DNA of 64,000 bases from an uncultured Clostridia bacterium (GTDB taxonomy: Bacteria; Bacillota; Clostridia; Christensenellales; CAG-138), in contig CAMVMM010000006.1 of the NCBI GenBank assembly GCA_947168565.1, positions 57,067 through 121,066 on the forward strand. Direction: 5' to 3'. Position 1 is the stretch's first letter. The number at the start of each line of letters is the position of its first letter. The notes below the pieces were generated by a model. The model saw nothing but the letters and a program-made list of their open reading frames with translations, was not told where the DNA came from and searched no databases. The translations under genes and the position numbers were made by a program. Shown in pieces: positions 40,783 through 48,609 of the stretch.

Positions 40783-40843
40783 TCTTATCCGGATAGTTGC
40801 GCCGCCGCTCCGCTGACGCCGGAATCCGCAGCGCACTGTCGCA

Positions 40844-41314
40844 TCAGAATTTACCGGCCCAGCTTCTAAGCTCGTCCGCTGAAGCGGAGGGGGAGAACCT
40901 GCGCCCGTCGAGCACCCTTGCGCCCTTGGCAAGCCGCTGCATATTGGCTGCGGAATCGCCAAGCCCGCTGCCGCCGGAGGTGCAGAAGGGAACCACGGTT
41001 TTGCCCGTGAAGTCCGCGCTCTCCATAAAGGTGTCGATTATGGAGGGCTCGCGGTACCACCACACGGGGAAGCCGACAAAGATGGTGCTGTAGGAGGAAA
41101 CGTCCTTGCTTTCGGCAATCTCCGGGCGGCAGGAGCTGTCCTTCATTTCAAGCGTACTGCGGCTCTTTTTATCCATCCAGTTCAGATCCGCCTTCGTGTA
41201 CGGCTGCTTGGGAACTATTTCAAAAACCTCCGCGCCGATGGCTTCCGCAAGATTATGTGCAAGCCTTGCGGTCACGCCGCTTGCGCTGAAATATGCCACA
41301 AGAGTTTTATTCAT
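40844..41314 (-). CDS. Flavodoxin
   Basis: Flavodoxin-like FMN protein of 156 aa. The phosphate loop is YFSASGVTARLA near the N-terminus, and the segments FVGFPVWWYREPSIIDTF and FCTSGGSGLGDS surround the isoalloxazine ring. This form is common next to stress- or aldehyde-responsive regulators in Clostridia. I chose the ATG at 41314 (GAGGTG 6 bases upstream) over the GTG three codons earlier. It is downstream of an alcohol dehydrogenase remnant and a TetR gene on the same strand. Confidence 0.9.
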   Translation of the reverse strand: MNKTLVAYFSASGVTARLAHNLAEAIGAEVFEIVPKQPYTKADLNWMDKKSRSTLEMKDSSCRPEIAESKDVSSYSTIFVGFPVWWYREPSIIDTFMESADFTGKTVVPFCTSGGSGLGDSAANMQRLAKGARVLDGRRFSPSASADELRSWAGKF

Positions 41315-41350
41315 AGCTTTCACCTCGAATGAAAATATTTATGCTGTTTA

Positions 41351-41400
41351 TATTATTATGTTGTTTGTATTATTATGTTGTTTGTATTATTTATGTTTTT
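41351..41400. repeat. 17-bp AT-rich tandem repeat, two exact copies plus a degenerate one
   Basis: TATTATTATGTTGTTTG at 41351-41367 and 41368-41384, then TATTATTTATGTTTTT. It lies between the alcohol dehydrogenase remnant and flavodoxin. Confidence 0.9.
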
Positions 41401-41403
41401 ATA

Positions 41404-41660
41404 TTACAAACTCTCTTTAAGTATGCGCACCACCTCGGCGCGGTCCGGCTTTTTATAGCCGCCGTCCTCCGCAACGACCTTGCCGCATTCCTTCAAAATG
41501 CTTATCACGCTGTCGTAAATGCCGTTTTCCTGATGGAGCCGCCGCCGTAGATGAGCACCACGCGCTCCCCGAAATTTTTAAGCTCGTCCTTTAAATAGTT
41601 CAGCGAATCCTCGCCGAAATAGAGCCTTGTGCCGTTCTTGCAGCTGAAATTGCCAAGCAT
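41404..41660 (-). pseudogene. Remnant of an iron-containing alcohol dehydrogenase
   Basis: The first 45 codons from ATG 41660 (MLGNFSCKNGTRLYFGED, then GERVVLIYGGGSIRK) match the N-terminus of butanol-dehydrogenase-like enzymes, including the NAD loop GGGSI. One A is then missing from an A-run near 41527. In the shifted frame the text goes on NGIYDSVISILKECGK and joins directly to a C-terminal-looking GGYKKPDRAEVVRILKESL. So about 300 central residues, with the metal ligands, are deleted and the frame is broken. It is not functional. It lies between the TetR and flavodoxin genes. Confidence 0.85.
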
Positions 41661-41747
41661 TGTTTTTTCATCCGATAGATAATCAGTCGATTTTAGAGTT
41701 TTTCCACGCGCTGCGGCGCATTCCTTCGCCTCACAGCGCATGGATCG

Positions 41748-42362
41748 TTACACGGCTCGCAGTATTCTTGAAAGCCCGTCCAGCGCAAGCTCGTAAAGTG
41801 TCCGGTCGTTGCACATAAGCTCCGCCTTTTTCATGGCCTCAAGCTGCTTTTCGGTGGCGTGCGCGTATGGGTAGATGCCGTGCATGAATTCAAAGGCGGA
41901 CAGCAGCATCAGCCGGCGCTCCCGCTCGGAAAGCTCGGGAAACGCGGCGGCTATGATTTCGGTAAAGAGCGAAACGCTTCTGCCGTAGGCGCGTTTGAAG
42001 CGCACAAGGCGCTCAAGGCGGCTGTTGCCCTCCATATCGTATAGGTTCATGGCAAGCAGCTTCAGCATCAGCTCCCGCTTTTCAAGCGTTTTGGCTATGC
42101 TTTGGGCAAGCCCCTTTGCGCTCGGCGCGGCGTTTAAAACCTTTTCAAGATCGCTGCACCACAAAAGGTATTCCCGCTCGAAAAGCCCCAGGAAGATCTC
42201 CTCCTTGGTTTGAAAATAGTTGTAGATCGAGGGGCGGGAAAACGAGGTTTCCGCGCCAATCTCCTTGATGGTGACCTCCTTGAAGCTCATGCGCGCGTAA
42301 AGCCGCTCGCAGGCGTTCAGTATTTCCTCGGTCCGCACCTCGGCGGATTCCCTTGAAGTCAT
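41748..42362 (-). CDS. TetR/AcrR family regulator
   Basis: Regulator of 204 aa. The TetR-type helix-turn-helix is at about residues 27-57 (VTIKEIGAETSFSRPSIYNYF). The C-terminal ligand domain has no recognisable partner. Its promoter is straddled by two TTGAC-N5-GTCAA palindromes, which points to autorepression. Downstream lie an alcohol dehydrogenase remnant and flavodoxin, so the original regulon probably handled an aldehyde, quinone or redox stress. Confidence 0.9.
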   Translation of the reverse strand: MTSRESAEVRTEEILNACERLYARMSFKEVTIKEIGAETSFSRPSIYNYFQTKEEIFLGLFEREYLLWCSDLEKVLNAAPSAKGLAQSIAKTLEKRELMLKLLAMNLYDMEGNSRLERLVRFKRAYGRSVSLFTEIIAAAFPELSERERRLMLLSAFEFMHGIYPYAHATEKQLEAMKKAELMCNDRTLYELALDGLSRILRAV

Positions 42363-42406
42363 ATTACCACCTCCAAAAACACAGGATTTACTGATATTCC
42401 GTTAAA

Positions 42407-42457
42407 TTGACTTCGTGTCAATACACGTATTATATCACGATACTGACATGGAGTCAA
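42407..42457 (-). promoter_or_regulatory. Autoregulated promoter with two TetR operators
   Basis: Minus-strand promoter TTGACT (42452-42457), 17 bases, TATAAT (42429-42434). Operator 1, TTGACTTCGTGTCAA (42407-42421), covers the start of transcription. Operator 2, CTGACATGGAGTCAA (42443-42457), covers the -35 box. The centres are 36 bp apart. Confidence 0.85.
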
Positions 42458-42502
42458 TAGGTTTTTGGCGCGCGTTCCATTATTTTTCCCGCGCCGCCGC
42501 TC

Positions 42503-42531
42503 TTGTATTCGCGGGCGCAGGGGGGTATAAT
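42503..42531 (+). promoter_or_regulatory. Promoter for the short pyruvate kinase
   Basis: TTGTAT, 17 bases, TATAAT. It leaves a leader of about 32 bases. Confidence 0.6.
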
Positions 42532-42569
42532 TATGATCGATGCAGAAAAACAGAAACGGATGAATCATT

Positions 42570-43592
42570 ATGGGCTTTACAAGCGAAAATGAGTTTAATA
42601 AGGTAAAAATCTACGGCACGCTCGGCCCCGCCTGTGCAGATGAAAGCACCCTGCGGGCGATGGTGGCGGAGGGCATGAGCGGCGCAAGGCTGAATCTTTC
42701 CCACAGCATGCTTCATGAAGCGGGCGGGCTTGTTTCGGCATATAAAAAAGCCTCGCGCGAATGCGGCGTTGAGCCTGAAATTCTGATAGATATGCAGGGG
42801 CCGGAAATGCGCATAGGCGAGCTGAAAGCCCCCATGCTTCTGCGGGAAGGGGAGCTTATTTCGGCGGAAAGCATACCTTTTTCAAGCGAGGTGGCTCAGG
42901 CGCTGAAAACCGCGCCCTGTGAAAGGCTGCTGCTGGACGACGGAAAGCTGCTGCTTGAGCGTGAAAAAGCGGGTATGCTGCGCGTGGTGCGGGGCGGGCT
43001 GCTCGAAAGCCGAAAGAGCGCCGCGCTGCCCGGGCTGAGCATATCCACCCCCGCGATGACTGAAGCGGACAGGCGGAATATCGCCCTTGCCCGCGAATAC
43101 GGCGTCACGGGCGTGATGCAGCCCTTCGTGCGCGGAAAGGCCGATCTTATCGCCGTTCGCGCCGCGCTCGATGAAGCCGGCGGAAAGGATATTCGCCTTT
43201 TTGCCAAAATAGAAAACGCGGAGGGGATCGCCGCGCTCGATGAAATAATTCCGTTCTGCGATGAAATAGTTATTGCGCGGGGCGATCTTGGCAATTCCAT
43301 GAACCTTTGGGAGCTGCCCGCCGCGCAAAAGCGCATTTCCATGGCCTGCCGCGCAGCCAAAAGGGCGTTTATGGTGGTCACCCAAATGCTGGATTCCATG
43401 CTCTCAAGAAGCGTGCCCACCCGCGCCGAGGTCAGCGATATCTTCAATGCCGTGCTGGACGGCGCCGCCTCCGTGATGGTCACGGGGGAAACCGCCGCCG
43501 GCAAATACCCCGTGCAGGCGATAAGCTTCCTTGCCAAAACCGCGCGGGAAGGGGAAAAATACCGCGCCGAACGCGAAACCCGCTCCATTTAG
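42570..43592 (+). CDS. Pyruvate kinase-like protein without the C-terminal regulatory domain
   Basis: Enzyme of 340 aa of the pyruvate kinase family (phosphoenolpyruvate plus ADP to pyruvate plus ATP). It has the N-terminal IYGTLGPACADESTLRAMV, the active-site signature in LFAKIENAEGIAALDEII, EIVIARGDLG for metal binding and FMVVTQMLDSM. The B domain is shortened, and the usual C-terminal allosteric domain is absent. Normal pyruvate kinases have about 470-580 residues, so it may be a specialised enzyme and not the main glycolytic one. A terminator follows. Confidence 0.85.
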   Translation: MGFTSENEFNKVKIYGTLGPACADESTLRAMVAEGMSGARLNLSHSMLHEAGGLVSAYKKASRECGVEPEILIDMQGPEMRIGELKAPMLLREGELISAESIPFSSEVAQALKTAPCERLLLDDGKLLLEREKAGMLRVVRGGLLESRKSAALPGLSISTPAMTEADRRNIALAREYGVTGVMQPFVRGKADLIAVRAALDEAGGKDIRLFAKIENAEGIAALDEIIPFCDEIVIARGDLGNSMNLWELPAAQKRISMACRAAKRAFMVVTQMLDSMLSRSVPTRAEVSDIFNAVLDGAASVMVTGETAAGKYPVQAISFLAKTAREGEKYRAERETRSI

Positions 43593-43640
43593 GCAGACCG
43601 GCGCAGGGCCGAAAAAACAGATAGTAATTTTTGAAAAATC

Positions 43641-43679
43641 ATGCCCGAAGCCGTGTTCAGGCTTCGGGCATATTTTTTA
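43641..43679 (+). terminator. Terminator after the pyruvate kinase-like gene
   Basis: ATGCCCGAAGCC pairs perfectly with GGCTTCGGGCAT through a 7-base loop, then ATTTTTTAT. Confidence 0.9.
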
Positions 43680-43779
43680 TGGGTTCGGCTTCATCGGCCT
43701 GCAGCAGGCGGATGCTGCTCCGGCAGCTTCACGCCTCTCCCTGCTCTTTTATCCTTTCACCTTCCCCCCTACGCCGCGC

Positions 43780-46635
43780 CTATTCCCCCTTCAGCACAAG
43801 GCTGCAGAGCTCGGGGGAGGTATTGTAGATGCCGATGGGGTTTGCGATAAACTCCACCACACCGGCGTTGCCGTTTTCATCATGGAAGGTGACCACGGCG
43901 CGCTCGGAGTTCATGATGAAATCATACCCGTCCCGCTCAAGGTTTATTCCGGCGTCGGCTGCCATGGGAGCCACCGCGTACCATGCGTTTTCAGCGAACC
44001 ACGGCTCGGTGTAGATGGGCTCGGAGGAGTAGCTTGCGCCGCCGTAAACGGCGGGATATATGTCGGTGCATTCAAAGCTGAAGGATGACGACGCCGGGGA
44101 GGGGGATACCATCACCGCGTCCGCCTCGCAAACGTAGCGCAGCCAGCCCCTGCATTCGGGATGCTCCGCTCCGTCGCAGATGCCGAAATTGCAGTCCGGA
44201 TTTATGCCCAGGGTATACGCCCTGCTGTCTACGGGCATGAAGGCGATGGTTATGCGGTACTTAACGAATTTATCCTCAAGCACGATCGGGCGAACCTCCA
44301 CCGCCTTTGCGGCGCTGCCCTTGAAGGGATGACCGCTTTCAAGCCCGTTTACGATGTAATCCGCTATCCTGTCGGCTATGGTTTCGCCGATGGAGGGGGA
44401 GAGGATCCACCCGAAGGAGCCCAGGTCGGGGTCTATCTGCGGGCTTATGGTGTCCTCCCCGAACTGCGCCAGCTCCTCGTCGTACATATATTGAACGCAG
44501 CTGTCGCTGTAATTTATATGCGGCTCGTTGTTTTCGTCAAAATAAACGTGTATCGAAGCATAATCCTTCCATTCCGCATCGTAGAAGGCCATGGAGCGGG
44601 AGTTGACGCCCGGAGTATAGCTGTTGTCCACCGCAAGGTTTTGCTTCACTATATCTATGCCGTGCATGGCGGCAATATCGCGGAACTGATCGTAGGCAAA
44701 GTCTATCGCCGCGTCGCCGCCGTATTCGATTTCGCGCGTGGCGGTGTTCGTCAGCAGCGGGCCCTCCATCATGCACAGGCTTTCCGCCATTGCGCGAACG
44801 GTTTCGGCGGGAACGGAAGCATCCAGCTCCATTGCGAAATACACGCGGGGAGAGGCAAGGTAGGAGAGTATGGCGGGGTTTTCAATATCCTCGGCCGCGT
44901 TCGGATAATAGGCGCTCAAGTAGCTGTGCGCGGAGTATTGCGCCACGGAGAGCGCGGTCACGTTTTCCCACGGGGAATCTATAAGCGTGTAGTGCTCCGC
45001 CAAATCTATGCGCGCGCCGGAGCCGTTGAAATCGGAATAAACCGCCCTGTGATAGTCCGCCGCCGGAACGTCCGTATATTCGGGATACACGCCGAAGCCG
45101 AACGCGCCAACGCAGCTTCCGTTTTCATCCTCCAGCCACCTGAGCCTGTTTACCCATGAAGCGTTGGGGTGGTAGCCCGCAAGGTAGACCTGCCTCTCGC
45201 GGGGCATGAAGGGGATTATTTTCCAGCCCTCCGGCAGCATGAAGCGCACGCTTGCGGTGTAAAAATCCTCGTCCACGGTTTGCAGGGCGCTGCGCAGATC
45301 GGTTACGGAGTAGGTGAACGCAACGCAGTCCGGATGCTCGCCCTCAAGGGGATCCACAGCGGGGGTAGGCTCGGCGGAAGGCGCCTCGGTGGGCGCTTCG
45401 GTGGGCGCCTCGGTGGGCGCCTCGGTCGGCATCGCCGTGGGCGCTTCGCTCGGCGCGGGGGTGCTCTTGTTTTCGGGCGTTTTGGTCGGCAGCTCATCCC
45501 TCGGCCTTGCGGCTCCTGTGAAGGTGCAGCCTATCGCCAACGCTGCGGCTATCAGCACGGCGGCAAGCGCGGCGCCCGTCATGCGCGGCTTTTTGGCGAT
45601 CAGCATTATGCGCTCGCGGATGCTCCCGCGCGATGCGGTCATGGTGGTGGCTGCGGTAAGCAGGCCGGTGGCCCTGCGGCAGGTCAGGCTTATAAGCGTT
45701 CTGCCGTATTCGGCGCGCTCGCTCTCGCCTATGCGCGCTATCGCCGCCTCGTCGCAGGCAAGCTCCTGATCGCGCCTTGAAAGCACGGCGGCAAGCCACA
45801 CAAGCGGATTATACCAGTGCAGCGCACAGCAAAGCCCGCGCAGCACGGAGAAAACGTGGTCAAAATGCCTTGCGTGGGTGCGCTCATGCGCCAAAACATG
45901 GCGGAGCGACGCCTCGTTTTTCGCCGCCTCGGCGGTAACGTAGATGGCGGGGGAGATCATGCCGAAAAGGCAGGGCGTGTCCAGCGCGTCCGAAACGTAC
46001 ACGGGCAGGTCACAGTCCGCGTTTTCAAGCCTTCTGCGGCTTCTTTTAAGCCTGACGGCAACGCGGATATTTGTGGCAATAAAGAACGCCAGCACGCCGA
46101 GTGCGCCGATGAGCCAAACCGAAGCAAGCACGGAAGCGAGGGAGGGCGAATTTGCCGCGCCGTCCGAACTTGTCACGGGCGCTGCCGCAGCGCCGCCTTG
46201 CCCGCCGCCGTTCACCGTGCCGAGAATAACGGGGGAATAGGGCTTTTCGGTTTGATTTGCGGTGCCTGCGCTGCCTGAGGTGCCTGCGGGGGTGGGAAGC
46301 GCCGCAAACGCGCTCGGCTTCGCCGCTTCGCTATCGCCCGCCTGCGGAAGCTGCGTGCTCTGCGCGAAGGGCGCGGGGGTGAAGGGCGCGGGGGTGAACG
46401 CGGAGTAAGCGCCGTTTTCGGCCTTGGGGGGCACTATCGAGGTCTGAACGCCGCCCGGAACGGTGTTTAAAACGCTGATCGGGCTTGTGCCGAAGCTGAA
46501 CGGCACGAGCAGGCGAACGAGCGCCAGCGCCCAAAGCGCGTATTGAAGGCGCAGGCTTATCCTGCCGCGCAGAATGTAGCGAAGCGCGATTATTATTGCT
46601 ATAAGCGCGCAGGAGGTGATGATCCATTCAAGCAT
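43780..46635 (-). CDS. BlaR1-type M56 metallopeptidase with a large unknown sensor domain
   Basis: Membrane sensor-protease of 951 aa. Helices near 1-20, 35-55 and 180-205 surround a cytoplasmic zinc peptidase domain (VLAHERTHARHFDH, zinc motif HERTH; CDEAAIAR further on). Another helix near 350-372 is followed by an APTEAPTEAPTE linker. About 550 residues outside form the sensor. They do not look like the penicillin-binding domain of classical BlaR1, so the signal is unknown. The sequence ends with residues rich in Tyr, Asp and Cys. ATG 46635 has GGAGGA upstream, and the gene overlaps the BlaI gene by 8 bases. Confidence 0.87.
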   Translation of the reverse strand: MLEWIITSCALIAIIIALRYILRGRISLRLQYALWALALVRLLVPFSFGTSPISVLNTVPGGVQTSIVPPKAENGAYSAFTPAPFTPAPFAQSTQLPQAGDSEAAKPSAFAALPTPAGTSGSAGTANQTEKPYSPVILGTVNGGGQGGAAAAPVTSSDGAANSPSLASVLASVWLIGALGVLAFFIATNIRVAVRLKRSRRRLENADCDLPVYVSDALDTPCLFGMISPAIYVTAEAAKNEASLRHVLAHERTHARHFDHVFSVLRGLCCALHWYNPLVWLAAVLSRRDQELACDEAAIARIGESERAEYGRTLISLTCRRATGLLTAATTMTASRGSIRERIMLIAKKPRMTGAALAAVLIAAALAIGCTFTGAARPRDELPTKTPENKSTPAPSEAPTAMPTEAPTEAPTEAPTEAPSAEPTPAVDPLEGEHPDCVAFTYSVTDLRSALQTVDEDFYTASVRFMLPEGWKIIPFMPRERQVYLAGYHPNASWVNRLRWLEDENGSCVGAFGFGVYPEYTDVPAADYHRAVYSDFNGSGARIDLAEHYTLIDSPWENVTALSVAQYSAHSYLSAYYPNAAEDIENPAILSYLASPRVYFAMELDASVPAETVRAMAESLCMMEGPLLTNTATREIEYGGDAAIDFAYDQFRDIAAMHGIDIVKQNLAVDNSYTPGVNSRSMAFYDAEWKDYASIHVYFDENNEPHINYSDSCVQYMYDEELAQFGEDTISPQIDPDLGSFGWILSPSIGETIADRIADYIVNGLESGHPFKGSAAKAVEVRPIVLEDKFVKYRITIAFMPVDSRAYTLGINPDCNFGICDGAEHPECRGWLRYVCEADAVMVSPSPASSSFSFECTDIYPAVYGGASYSSEPIYTEPWFAENAWYAVAPMAADAGINLERDGYDFIMNSERAVVTFHDENGNAGVVEFIANPIGIYNTSPELCSLVLKGE

Positions 46636-47041
46636 TTTCGGTTTCCTCCTCGTTTTTATTTTCAAGCTCCGCAAGCAGAGCATACATTTCGTCTATCTCC
46701 TCCCGGGATAAACGCTGCTTTTTGGTGAAGGCGCTCAAAAGCAGGCTCACGCTGCCGTGATAAGCGCGGCTTAATAGATCCTCGGTTTCGCGCAGCGCGG
46801 CGTCGTCGCGGCTGATAAGGGGCAGAAACGCCTTTTTGCCATCGCCCTCCGCCTCGCCTATCGCGCCCTTTTCCCCAAGGCGGCGCAGCATGGTGAGCGA
46901 GGTGCTGCGGCTCCAGCCTGTCCGCTTTTCCATTCGCTCCGTAACCTCGCGGCCGGTGAGCGGCGCGCTTTCCCAAAGGCATTCCATTATCTGCCATTCC
47001 GCCTCGGTAAGCGTCAGCTTTTTTACTTGATTTTTCTCCAT
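46628..47041 (-). CDS. BlaI/MecI-type repressor
   Basis: Winged-helix repressor of 137 aa. The stretch LTEAEWQIMECLWE is the family hallmark, followed by GWSRSTSLTMLRRLGEKGAI (recognition and wing). The C-terminal helices form the dimer with the cleavage region between them. BlaR1 cleaves such repressors when it senses its signal. I chose ATG 47041 because AAGGAG lies 8 bases upstream. Paired TACA-type palindromes cover its promoter. Confidence 0.93.
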   Translation of the reverse strand: MEKNQVKKLTLTEAEWQIMECLWESAPLTGREVTERMEKRTGWSRSTSLTMLRRLGEKGAIGEAEGDGKKAFLPLISRDDAALRETEDLLSRAYHGSVSLLLSAFTKKQRLSREEIDEMYALLAELENKNEEETENA

Positions 47042-47097
47042 GCCGGTCACTCCTTACAGGTGGATTGTTTGAAAACAGCCGCTTCCGACAAGCTTTT

Positions 47098-47143
47098 GTT
47101 TACAACTGTAACCATTATACACGGACTGTTTACATTTGTCAAC
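47098..47143 (-). promoter_or_regulatory. blaI promoter with two operator palindromes
   Basis: Minus strand: TTGACA (47137-47142), 17 bases, TATAAT (47114-47119). Operators on the plus strand are GTTTACAACTGTAACC (47098-47113) and GTTTACATTTGTCAAC (47128-47143). Both contain the BlaI/MecI core TACA-NN-TGT, with centres 30 bp apart. Confidence 0.87.
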
Positions 47144-47316
47144 AGCTTTTTGCGCCGCTTTGAAAAAATTTTGCTTTTTTGCGGCCGCTTTCGGGAGTAC
47201 AATAAAAGCATCCCCAAACAAGAAGCGGGAATGCCGGAACGCCGGACCGCCGGGAAGGCTTGCACAAGGCCGTTCAGCGGGCGATCTCGATGGCTTTATG
47301 CAAACCGCTTCGCGCT

Positions 47317-48429
47317 CTATTTCGCGCTCTCCCTGCGCTTTTTCCTGCGGACCCTGCTGATATGCCTTTCAAAATCGCCCCCCGCGATAAGCTCCGCAAG
47401 CACTATCTGGATATAGGTTGAAACCGTGCAGGAATAAAAGCCGATTTTATTGGAAAATTCGCTCACAAGATGCCGTGGGAGCACCGCGTAGCCAACGCGG
47501 AAGGCGGGGGAGAGCGTTTTTGAAAAGGTGTTCAGATAGATTACGTTGTCCCCGGCGGAAAGGGAAAAAAGCGTTTCCTCGCTCTTTTTGGAAACGGAGA
47601 ATTCGGACTCAAAATCATCCTCGATTATGTATCGCCCGCCCGCGCCCGCCCAGGAAAGGTATTCGTGCCGCTTGGAGGCGGAGGCGGTAACGCCGCTCGG
47701 GTAGCTTCTGTACGGTGAAATATGAAGTATCTCCGCCGTGCTGCGAAAAAGCGCGCCGCTCTCTATTCCGTCGCTCCCAAGCGGAAGGCGCTCTGTTTGC
47801 ACGCCGTTTGCAAGGTATACCTGCTCGATTTTTTTATAGGAAGGAAACTCTATGCCGTAGCTCCTTTCGCGCCCCAAAAGCTCCACTATCAGCCCGTAGA
47901 GGTATTCCGAACCCGCGCCTATCACTATCTGCTCCGCCTCGGCGCTAATGCCCCGGCTCCGCTTTAAATAATCCCGCACGGCGGCTCTCAGCTCAAGCGT
48001 TCCCTGATTCGGGGATCGGTTCAGCATCGCCTCGCCGTATTCGTTTATCACCCTGCGCATGGTTTTTTTCAGCACGGACATGGGAAAGGCGCAGCCGCCC
48101 TCCTCCGGCTCAAGCGCCTGCTTTTGCCCGCTCTGCGCAGGCGCGGGGTGCTTTTGCGGCTCCGCCTGCGATCGAAAAAAGCCGTCGCCCGCGCTGAATA
48201 TCACAAAATAGCCGCTCCGTTCGCGCGGCTCGATATAGCCCTCGTCCGAAAGGAGCGCGTAGGCATGCTCCACCGTAACGGTGCTTGAGCCGGTTTCATC
48301 GGCAAGCGTTCGCTTGGAGGGCAGCTTTTCGCCCGCGCGGTATACGCCGGAAACTATATCCTCCCTCAGCAGGTAGTATAGCTGCAAATAGGCGCTTCGG
48401 CCCGCTTCTTTTTTTATCTGATAGCGCAT
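47317..48429 (-). CDS. MocR-type regulator (GntR helix-turn-helix plus aminotransferase), C-terminally short
   Basis: Regulator of 370 aa. Residues 1-75 form a GntR winged helix (YLLREDIVSGVYRAGEKLPS, ALLSDEGYIEPRERSGYFV). The rest is a type I aminotransferase-like domain with the PLP lysine in NTFSKTLSPAFRVGY. MocR proteins often sense PLP, as PdxR does. This one ends about 80-90 residues earlier than usual, at RHISRVRRKKRRESAK, and lacks the small C-terminal subdomain. Reading frames past the stop do not clearly restore it. It is divergent from an ECF S-component gene. Confidence 0.83.
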   Translation of the reverse strand: MRYQIKKEAGRSAYLQLYYLLREDIVSGVYRAGEKLPSKRTLADETGSSTVTVEHAYALLSDEGYIEPRERSGYFVIFSAGDGFFRSQAEPQKHPAPAQSGQKQALEPEEGGCAFPMSVLKKTMRRVINEYGEAMLNRSPNQGTLELRAAVRDYLKRSRGISAEAEQIVIGAGSEYLYGLIVELLGRERSYGIEFPSYKKIEQVYLANGVQTERLPLGSDGIESGALFRSTAEILHISPYRSYPSGVTASASKRHEYLSWAGAGGRYIIEDDFESEFSVSKKSEETLFSLSAGDNVIYLNTFSKTLSPAFRVGYAVLPRHLVSEFSNKIGFYSCTVSTYIQIVLAELIAGGDFERHISRVRRKKRRESAK

Positions 48430-48453
48430 CTGGTGATATAAAACTTTCCGTTT

Positions 48454-48475
48454 CTGATTATTTTAATATTATCAG
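48454..48475. promoter_or_regulatory. Inverted repeat between the MocR promoter and start
   Basis: CTGAT at 48454-48458 and ATCAG at 48471-48475 bracket an AT-rich centre with further partial symmetry. It is placed to act as a MocR operator. Confidence 0.45.
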
Positions 48476-48479
48476 TTTT

Positions 48480-48508
48480 ATTATACACTATTGCACGCTG
48501 CGGGGCAA
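48480..48508 (-). promoter_or_regulatory. Sigma-A promoter for the MocR gene
   Basis: Minus strand: TTGCCC, 17 bases, TATAAT. It is almost the same as the block at 23068-23100. Confidence 0.7.
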
Positions 48509-48609
48509 GAGGGAAAATGCTCCGCTGCGGAAGAAAAAGGAAAACTAAAAGAAAACGAAAAAGAAAACGAAAAAAGAAAAGGTAAAAAAGGTAGAATCGG
48601 AGAAACGAT

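Noticed and set aside
40361-40962. Minus-strand frames in the leader of the STAS gene
   Set aside because: No ribosome-binding sites, Arg/Pro-rich translations typical of non-coding GC-rich DNA, and overlap with a promoter and a terminator.
43780-47041. Beta-lactam resistance locus
   Set aside because: BlaI and an M56 protease are present, but there is no beta-lactamase or PBP2a gene, and the sensor does not look penicillin-binding.
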